A stretch of 6,104 nucleotides of DNA from Candidatus Sodaliphilus fimicaballi (GTDB lineage: Bacteria; Bacteroidota; Bacteroidia; Bacteroidales; Muribaculaceae): the NCBI GenBank assembly GCA_018065165.1, contig JAGHTV010000184.1:1-6104 (forward strand), read 5' to 3'. Made by a program: the position numbers and the translations under genes. Within the stretch, counting starts at the first letter, position 1. Each line of letters begins with the position of its first letter. Positions 1 through 4,905 of the stretch are shown piece after piece. The notes under the pieces are model-generated. The model was not told the DNA's origin. It searched no databases and saw only the letters and a program-made list of their open reading frames with translations.

Positions 1-3000
1 GTTCTTGCCGACGGTACAAACCACTTCTGGGTAAAGGTCGACATCAAGAACGACGCTCAACCCGAACTCGCTATCGACGCTAAGCTCCTCTCACTCACCG
101 ATGCCGAGGGCAACACAATCGCAGTTGAGAACGGTGACCCCGAGGGCAGCCGCACAACTAAGAGCATGTACATCATGCAAGAGGGCACCAACGTAGTTAC
201 AGTGGTTAACCCCATCATGTTCTACGACAATGGTGGTCCCACCGAGAACTTCACCAAGGGCTTCAACGGCACCGTTACTTTCGTTCCCGGCAAGGAGAAC
301 TGCAGTATCGTTATCGACTCAAAGAGCTTTGCTACCGGTTCAAGCTCATACAACAAGTTCGGTCTGTTCAACGGCCGCACTGCCGACGAGGCTAACCGTG
401 TGGGCACAGCCACTACTTACTATGCTACCTACGGTCCCCAGAACGTAATCTCTGAGGCCGAGGACGGTTCACTCACCGTAACCTTCACCACCAGCACCGC
501 AAGCTATGCAAGCGTGACTGCAGGTTGGGAAATCGATGTTCGCCTGCACGAGTACAAGCCCCTCGAGGTTGAAGCTGTGACTGCATCAAGCGTCAAGAGC
601 GACGACATCGTGCGTGGTGCTCTCAACGAGCCCATCGCAAAGGTTAAGGTCGACGTAGTTAACGACAACCAGAAGGTTTCTCTCAACAACATCAAGTTCA
701 ACACAACCGGTACTACCGCCCTGAGCGACATCAAGGCTGCACGCCTCTACTTCTCGGGCAACGTTGACGACTTTACTACCGACAATCTCGTAGCCGAGAC
801 TACTACCGTGGGCAGCGAACTCACTTTCACAGGCGAGTCTCCCATCGAGATTACCAAGCGTGGCACTTACTACCTGTGGCTCGCTTACGACATCGACGAG
901 AACGCTGCTGCTGGCAACACCGTTGCAGCACAGCTCGTGAGCCTGGATGGTGGTGTAGAGACCACAACTTTCACTGCTCCCGCTATCACTCGCAACCTCA
1001 AGGCCGGTTTCAAGGGTACTTACACCATCGGCAAGAGCGACAATGCCGACTATGCAACATTTGCTGCCGCAGTGGCTGCAATGAGCGTAGGCGTTGAGGG
1101 CGACGTACGCTTCGAGGTTGAGGACGGCACTTATGCTGAGAATATCGTGCTCAACGCTATCGCTGGCACCAACGCTAACCACACCGTAACATTCGTAGGC
1201 AAGAGCGGCAACCGCGACGCTGTAGTCGTAACTGGCTCAGGCACTGTAAACAGCATCTCTGTTGAGGGTAGCGATGTTAAGCAAGGTATGGTATTTGTCA
1301 ATGCTACTCCTTATGTGACATTTGAGGCTATGAGTTTCATCCCCACAAGCCAGAACTATCCTAATGCTGTTCACTACTTCAACAAGAGCGGTAACTTCAC
1401 ACTGCGCAACTGCGTGGTTAAGGCCGATCCCATCCTGAGCGGTTACAGCGGCATGAACCTGGTTAAGGGCGAGTGCACTAAGGCTAACGGCAACGTAAAC
1501 AACAACGTCACTATCGAGAACAACCTCTTGAGCGGCGGTTACATCGCAGTATATGCAGGTGCTTACGGCATCGTGGCTAACATGCGCGAGACTGGCCTCG
1601 TAGTACGCAACAACACCGTTACCAACGCTGGCTCTAAGGGCATCTATGTACTCGATGAAATTGGTGCTCTCGTAGAGAACAACATCATCACCCAGAGCGT
1701 TACCGAGAAGACCAGCTACAGCGGTATTGACATTTATCGCAACAAGGGTCAGTTCATCGTACGCAACAACTTGATTGTTAACAGCCACAAGGCTTACAGC
1801 AACGGTATCTACCTGCGTCAGGAATGCGAAGGCGACGCTAACGCTCCCGCACAGGTATATAACAATGTGGTTGCTATCACATCATCACCCACAAATAGCA
1901 CCGCTGGCGTACAAATCAATAGCGACTGCGATAACATTGAGTTTGTTTACAACACCGTGAGCGTGGCTGGTACAACTGGCTACATATTCTACAACGGAAC
2001 AAACTCTAACAAGTGGGACCATGTGGTAATCGCTAACAACCTGCTCCAGAACACCACAACCAGTGGTATGGGTGCTCTGTTCTTCAACGAAGATATCTTT
2101 AGCAAGGCTATTATCGAGAACAACGCATGGCACGTGGCATCAGGCACTATTGTAAAGGACTATGCTGCAACAATCGAGGCTCTCAACGGCCACGACAAGG
2201 CTCAGAACAACTGGACCGAGCAGGCCGAGTTCTTGAGCGAAACCGATCTCCACCTCAAGAGCGCAGGTACACTCGTTAAGGGTACAGCTATCAGCTACGT
2301 GACTACCGACGCCGACGGCAACGCTCGCGCCGAGGTTCCCACAGTAGGTGCTTATGAGTTTGCCGAGGTTGTAGAGGAGAAGCCCGAGATTGCCGAGGGT
2401 TATCCCACAGTTAACGGCATCACCGAGAATAGTGCAGTGGTTAAGAGCAACTGGAGCGTGGGCGGCAAGCTCTACGCTAAGGTTGTGGCTCAGGCTGCTA
2501 GTGAGGGCAACGCTGCTCCTGCAATGGTTCCCTCAGTTGACGACATGCTCGCAACTACAGCTGTTGACATCACTGCCGACACCGACGTTGAGAGTACATT
2601 CAACGACCTCACTCCCAGCACTACCTACAAGGCTTACCTCATGGTAGAGAGCGCACTGGGCGTGAAGAGCGACATCGTTGAGACCGAGGCATTCACTACC
2701 CTGCGTCACATCGATCCTCTCGAACTCTACATTGAGGCTATTAGCGATACTATCAACGCTGGCGAAACCAGCATGGTATATGCAATGGTTGAAGGTGGCG
2801 ACGAGCCCTACACTTGGGAATGGCGCGACCAGATGAACAACGTGGTAGGCAACACCGATATGGTTGAGGTAACACCCGACTACACTCGCGCTTACATCGT
2901 TAAGGTTACCAGTGCCGACGGCCAGACCATTGAGGGCAAGACTGCAATCATCGTTCACGGCGACGCAGTAGCTGCTACATTCGACGACTGGTATCTGCCC

Positions 3001-3981
3001 GAGGAGAGTGTTGTTATCCCCAATGATGACGATGTGCTCTACAGCGGTTCATATGGCTTCCACGGTTTCGGCGGTTCTTACGGCACTACGACCTTCTGGA
3101 ACGGCTTCGCATTTGCCAACAAGACAGCCAACACATTTGTTAGCCTCGACGACCAGTACAACACCTCAATGGGTAGCGGTCGCAACAGCGCAGGCTACGG
3201 CATCGCTTATACCTATGGCGCTTACGACATCGATGTTACCAACAGCGTTGACGGCGACACCATCAAGGGTATGTACATCAGCAACAATGCTTATGCACTC
3301 AATAGCATCCTGCACGGCGACGGCTTCAGCCAGCCATTCAAGCAGGGCTCATGGTTAATGGTAACTGCTACCGGTAAGGCTGCCGATGGTTCAACTAAGA
3401 CCGTTGACTTCTACCTCGCCGACTACCGCAGCGACAATGCAGCCGACCACTACGCACTCGACACATGGCAGTGGATGGACCTCAGCAGCCTGGGCAAGGT
3501 TAAGAGCATCAACTTCAGCATGAGTGGTAGCGACTCTGGCCAATGGGGTCTCAACACTCCCGCTTACTTCGCTATGGAGGACTTCAACGGCACTCGTCTT
3601 GAGACCGAGGCTACTGTTGAAACAACAACTGGCGAAACAAGCGTTGATCTCGCCGACTACTTCGACATCAACACCGTGAGCGGTGCAACCGTCGTTTACA
3701 CTATCGAAAACATCGATGGCGACGAGAACATCGCACTGGACACTGAGGGCAATACTCTCAACATCGATGCCGATGAGGCTGGCACACGCACAGTAGTTAT
3801 CGCAATGACCCAGAAGGGACAGACTCAGTACCTGCGTCTCACCGTCAAGGTGACAGCAGCTACTGGCCTCAACGACATTAAGGTTGAAGGCGACAAGGCT
3901 TACAAGACTGTTGAAGACGGTCAGGTAATCATCGTCAAGGGCAACCGTCGTTACAATGTAATGGGTCAAAAGATGAAATAA
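1..3981 (+). CDS. Large multidomain secreted/surface protein, 5'-truncated by the window (BNR-associated, CUB-like, beta-helix, Fn3/Ig-like and DUF4465 domains)
   Basis: The frame is open from base 1 to the TAA at 3979-3981, giving 1326 residues, so the true start is upstream; the first in-frame ATG (166) is internal to a domain. Domains in order, in window residues: end of a BNR-associated N-terminal-type domain (1-60, NHFWVKVDI); CUB-like domain (70-187, FYDNGG); a complete BNR-associated domain (188-336, GTYYLWLAYDID); right-handed parallel beta-helix (338-790) with a ladder of NN turns (TIENN, VVRNN, LVENN, IVRNN, IANN, IIENN), closed by the usual DADGNAR...VGAYEF motif; Fn3-like (799-902); Ig-like (905-990); DUF4465-like (993-1198, FDDWYLP, FWNGFAFAN); another Ig-like segment (1201-1290); and a short Bacteroidales C-terminal tail ending RRYNVMGQKMK. 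The architecture implies an exported, probably surface-attached protein, perhaps binding or processing glycans. No catalytic residues can be assigned, and the beta-helix could be structural only. Lys is AAG throughout except for the last codon, suggesting high expression. Domain names are from memory of the families, not from a search. Confidence 0.93.
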   Translation, partial: VLADGTNHFWVKVDIKNDAQPELAIDAKLLSLTDAEGNTIAVENGDPEGSRTTKSMYIMQEGTNVVTVVNPIMFYDNGGPTENFTKGFNGTVTFVPGKENCSIVIDSKSFATGSSSYNKFGLFNGRTADEANRVGTATTYYATYGPQNVISEAEDGSLTVTFTTSTASYASVTAGWEIDVRLHEYKPLEVEAVTASSVKSDDIVRGALNEPIAKVKVDVVNDNQKVSLNNIKFNTTGTTALSDIKAARLYFSGNVDDFTTDNLVAETTTVGSELTFTGESPIEITKRGTYYLWLAYDIDENAAAGNTVAAQLVSLDGGVETTTFTAPAITRNLKAGFKGTYTIGKSDNADYATFAAAVAAMSVGVEGDVRFEVEDGTYAENIVLNAIAGTNANHTVTFVGKSGNRDAVVVTGSGTVNSISVEGSDVKQGMVFVNATPYVTFEAMSFIPTSQNYPNAVHYFNKSGNFTLRNCVVKADPILSGYSGMNLVKGECTKANGNVNNNVTIENNLLSGGYIAVYAGAYGIVANMRETGLVVRNNTVTNAGSKGIYVLDEIGALVENNIITQSVTEKTSYSGIDIYRNKGQFIVRNNLIVNSHKAYSNGIYLRQECEGDANAPAQVYNNVVAITSSPTNSTAGVQINSDCDNIEFVYNTVSVAGTTGYIFYNGTNSNKWDHVVIANNLLQNTTTSGMGALFFNEDIFSKAIIENNAWHVASGTIVKDYAATIEALNGHDKAQNNWTEQAEFLSETDLHLKSAGTLVKGTAISYVTTDADGNARAEVPTVGAYEFAEVVEEKPEIAEGYPTVNGITENSAVVKSNWSVGGKLYAKVVAQAASEGNAAPAMVPSVDDMLATTAVDITADTDVESTFNDLTPSTTYKAYLMVESALGVKSDIVETEAFTTLRHIDPLELYIEAISDTINAGETSMVYAMVEGGDEPYTWEWRDQMNNVVGNTDMVEVTPDYTRAYIVKVTSADGQTIEGKTAIIVHGDAVAATFDDWYLPEESVVIPNDDDVLYSGSYGFHGFGGSYGTTTFWNGFAFANKTANTFVSLDDQYNTSMGSGRNSAGYGIAYTYGAYDIDVTNSVDGDTIKGMYISNNAYALNSILHGDGFSQPFKQGSWLMVTATGKAADGSTKTVDFYLADYRSDNAADHYALDTWQWMDLSSLGKVKSINFSMSGSDSGQWGLNTPAYFAMEDFNGTRLETEATVETTTGETSVDLADYFDINTVSGATVVYTIENIDGDENIALDTEGNTLNIDADEAGTRTVVIAMTQKGQTQYLRLTVKVTAATGLNDIKVEGDKAYKTVEDGQVIIVKGNRRYNVMGQKMK

Positions 3982-4061
3982 ACACAGTACGCCCCCCCCT
4001 TTTAAGCAAATAAAAATCGATTATATAGTAACAAATAAATAGTAACACACAGTTTTCTGCC

Positions 4062-4096
4062 TAGAGGCCGGTTAGAGTGATTCTAGCCGGCCTCTA
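4062..4096 (+). terminator. Strong hairpin, probable terminator of gene 1
   Basis: TAGAGGCCGGTTAG (4062-4075) pairs with CTAGCCGGCCTCTA (4083-4096) over 14 positions with a single G-U wobble, and an extra A-T pair at 4076/4082 leaves a small loop. It lies 80 bases past the stop codon of gene 1 and is the only GC-rich structure near it. The following tract is only AATTT, so it is not a textbook intrinsic terminator; it may instead act as a 3' end stabiliser or as a bidirectional terminator. Confidence 0.6.
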
Positions 4097-4120
4097 ATTT
4101 AAGTCGTCTCGCGCATATAG

Positions 4121-4230
4121 TATTCAACTGAAAGAAATTTAAATAATTTCTTATGTCCTTCTGTACTTGTGTCTATAGAGCCTATATTTTGACTATAAAA
4201 CAAAAGGGACATCAATTTTCTTTTAGTCCA
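4121..4230 (+). repeat. Left arm of long imperfect inverted repeat
   Basis: This segment matches the reverse complement of 4728-4847 in three collinear blocks. Block 1, 4121-4154 against 4814-4847, is 31 of 34 identical and includes TATTCAACTG. Block 2, 4191-4212 against 4759-4781, has two mismatches and one gap and includes a perfect 14-mer, AACAAAAGGGACAT. Block 3, 4219-4228 against 4730-4739, is a perfect 10-mer, TCTTTTAGTC. The sequence between blocks is more diverged, and similarity may extend outward to TCTCGC at 4107 (GCGAGA at 4855-4860). The arm also contains an internal 8-bp hairpin (AAGAAATT 4132-4139 with AATTTCTT 4145-4152). Block order and spacing make chance AT-rich matching unlikely. 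Confidence 0.8.
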
Positions 4231-4282
4231 TTTTATTTTGTTTTGTTTTTCAATAAAAGCAGAACAGATAGAATTTTTCTTT

Positions 4283-4374
4283 GGGGGATTCTTACGAGAT
4301 TAAACCAATTGTTAACGATAACAATGCTATGACATAAGCAATCTGTTTTAATCTGAATAAAATCCCCTTTTTTT
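4283..4374 (+). ncRNA. Candidate structured RNA or long-stem terminator ending in T7
   Basis: An outer stem, GGGGATT (4284-4290) with AATCCCC (4361-4367), encloses a second stem, AGATTAAA (4297-4304) with TTTAATCT (4347-4354). Inside that lies a perfect 7-bp hairpin, ATTGTTA-ACGA-TAACAAT (4308-4325), followed by a weaker GCTA...TAGC-like hairpin (4326-4339, with a bulge). The outer stem is immediately followed by seven T (4368-4374), as at the 3' end of a transcript. It matches no RNA family that I recognise and has no exact -7 promoter box before it. It could be a small RNA, the end of a read-through 3' UTR from gene 1, or coincidence in AT-rich DNA; the four-C/G outer stem and its register with the T run argue for function. 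Confidence 0.3.
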
Positions 4375-4443
4375 GTTTAATCAGTGGTCTAAAAAATAAT
4401 TTCATGTAATTTTAGCTAAGTTCTTACAGTAGAGGGCAATTAA

Positions 4444-4493
4444 GGTGTACGACTTGTAGAAATCGTACACCATTTTTACACAAATCGTACACC
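4444..4493 (+). promoter_or_regulatory. Iterated 9-bp motif, candidate operator sites
   Basis: GGTGTACGA (4444-4452) and TCGTACACC (4463-4471) form a perfect inverted repeat with a 10-base loop. A second, direct copy of the right half, extended to AAATCGTACACC, follows at 4482-4493, exactly 22 bp after the first (4460-4471), about two helical turns. The cluster ends 40 bp upstream of the promoter box at 4534, a reasonable place for an activator or repressor site. The inverted pair followed by ATTTTT could also form a terminator hairpin, but that does not explain the third copy. The binding protein is unknown. Confidence 0.5.
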
Positions 4494-4494
4494 T

Positions 4495-4519
4495 AAGTAT
4501 AGAAGTCTTATACTTTTTT
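4495..4519 (+). terminator. Small AT-rich hairpin with T6 tail (weak)
   Basis: AAGTATA (4495-4501) and TATACTT (4509-4515) form a perfect 7-bp inverted repeat with a 7-base loop, and the run TTTTTT covers 4514-4519. The stem has a single G-C pair, so as a terminator it would be weak. It overlaps the upstream copy of a duplicated TTATACTTTT sequence (4508-4517 and 4531-4540), so it may instead be part of the promoter architecture. Confidence 0.25.
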
Positions 4520-4533
4520 GTATTGTTTTATTA

Positions 4534-4541
4534 TACTTTTG
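4534..4541 (+). promoter_or_regulatory. Bacteroidales -7 promoter box for the small gene
   Basis: TACTTTTG fits the Bacteroidales primary sigma -7 consensus TAnnTTTG, in the common context TTATACTTTTGCC. Transcription would start near 4547-4550, giving a leader of about 50 bases before the ATG at 4600. No convincing -33 TTTG lies at the usual 19-21 bp; TTTG at 4517-4520 is only 13 bp away. A missing -33 box is compatible with control by a factor bound at the 4444-4493 repeats, but that is inference. Confidence 0.5.
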
Positions 4542-4599
4542 CCATTGAAAAAAATATTAACCAGCGCAACAACGCAAGACTCCCGAAGCAAACAAAACT

Positions 4600-4722
4600 A
4601 TGATTACTTTAGCTACACCCTCCGACAGTCAAGTGCTACTCATCAGCATAGCAGCGCTTGTTGTGTGTATGTTAATAGGCTACTTAATAAAGTACCTAAC
4701 CGACCACAAGAACAGAACATGA
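4600..4722 (+). CDS. Putative 40-residue single-pass membrane microprotein
   Basis: The ATG at 4600 opens 40 codons to the TGA at 4720-4722. The product has a short polar N-terminus (MITLATPSDSQ), one continuous hydrophobic stretch of about 19 residues (VLLISIAALVVCMLIGYLI, residues 12-30) and a basic, polar C-terminus (KYLTDHKNRT). This layout suggests one transmembrane helix with the positively charged end in the cytoplasm. The ATG is the first start after the in-frame stop at 4558-4560, and the preceding AAGCAAACAAAACT is an A-rich leader of Bacteroidales type without a Shine-Dalgarno site. A -7 box lies about 60 bp upstream. I do not recognise the family. Its form resembles many unnamed gut-Bacteroidales small proteins and also the peptides of type I toxin-antitoxin systems, but neither is shown. 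An overlapping 70-codon frame starting at a TTG (4518) is a less likely reading of the same stretch. Confidence 0.55.
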   Translation: MITLATPSDSQVLLISIAALVVCMLIGYLIKYLTDHKNRT

Positions 4723-4781
4723 TTTTTTAGACTAAAAGAACATAAAAACAAAAAATATATGTCCCTTTTGTTCTTGTAGTC
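4702..4781 (+). other. Long imperfect hairpin over the stop codon of the small gene
   Basis: GACCACAAGAAC (4702-4713) pairs with GTTCTTGTAGTC (4770-4781) at 11 of 12 positions. Further in, ACAT (4717-4720) pairs with ATGT (4759-4762), and ATTTTTT (4722-4728) pairs with AAAAAAT (4750-4756). The structure spans the last seven codons and the start of the 3' UTR of the microprotein gene. No T run follows it, so it is not a standard intrinsic terminator; it could protect the 3' end or control translation and decay. It overlaps the right arm of the long inverted repeat. Confidence 0.4.
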
Positions 4782-4847
4782 AAAAACAACCACAGAGTTC
4801 ACAGATTACACTGATAAAAAATTATTTTAATTTCTGTCAGTTGAATA
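4728..4847 (-). repeat. Right arm of long imperfect inverted repeat
   Basis: This is the inverted partner of 4121-4230, with matching blocks at 4814-4847 (31 of 34), 4759-4781 (perfect 14-mer ATGTCCCTTTTGTT) and 4730-4739 (perfect 10-mer). It is about 10 bp longer than the left arm because of an extra A/T-rich piece around 4740-4755. It fills most of the space between the small gene and the downstream surface-protein gene, so it would be the 5' leader of gene 2 in a shared transcript. A possible outward continuation reaches GCGAGA (4855-4860). Confidence 0.8.
4791..4817 (+). repeat. Three degenerate 9-bp tandem repeats
   Basis: CACAGAGTT, CACAGATTA and CACTGATAA follow each other directly. 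They resemble the ACAGATTACACAGATT-type short intergenic repeats that I recall from Bacteroidota genomes. They lie inside the right inverted-repeat arm, in its poorly conserved middle part, so they may have arisen or been inserted after the two arms diverged. No coding potential. Confidence 0.4.
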
Positions 4848-4905
4848 ACAATCTGCGAGATTCTCGAGAGGCAAAGAAAACAACAACAAATAAAAATATA
4901 AGCAC

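Larger units (their letters stand above)
3982..4599. other. AT-rich intergenic region after gene 1
   Basis: No credible protein-coding gene lies in these 618 bases; all six frames are broken into short pieces. In order, the stretch holds a C8T4 run (3992-4003), a 9-bp direct repeat ATAGTAACA (4025-4033 and 4039-4047), a strong hairpin (4062-4096), the left arm of a long inverted repeat (4121-4230), a nested stem structure ending in T7 (4283-4374), repeated TCGTACACC motifs (4444-4493), a small AT-rich hairpin followed by T6 (4495-4519), and a promoter box (4534-4541) leading into the small gene at 4600. Base composition drops abruptly from GC-balanced to very AT-rich at the end of gene 1. Confidence 0.85.

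Noticed and set aside
222..3969. Several long frames on the minus strand and in other plus frames across gene 1
   Set aside because: They are shadows of the strongly biased codons of gene 1; their products are low-complexity with no recognisable domains, and gene 1 itself has continuous domain homology.
4099..4212. A 37-codon minus-strand frame starting MSLLFYSQ inside the left inverted-repeat arm
   Set aside because: The equivalent frame in the right arm, which shares the start ATGTCCCTTTTGTT, reaches a stop after six codons, and the product has no convincing hydrophobic or domain pattern, so coding is not conserved between the two copies.
4518..4730. A 70-codon plus-strand frame starting at a TTG
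   Set aside because: It begins within the promoter region, upstream of the -7 box, with a rare start and has an irregular composition. The overlapping 40-codon ATG frame has a leader, topology and promoter position that fit better.
4191..4817. CRISPR array
   Set aside because: The repeats are few, mostly inverted and unevenly spaced, with no run of equal repeats and spacers.
4721..4905. A separate promoter for gene 2 directly upstream of 4906
   Set aside because: No sequence matching TAnnTTTG was found here; TAATTTCTG (4828-4836) is only a loose resemblance, so I did not call it.
3982..4905. tRNA, rRNA fragment or cobalamin riboswitch
   Set aside because: No cloverleaf with TTCRANY-like arm, no rRNA-like stretches and no B12-box-like sequence were seen; the region is too AT-rich and its stems do not fit these classes.
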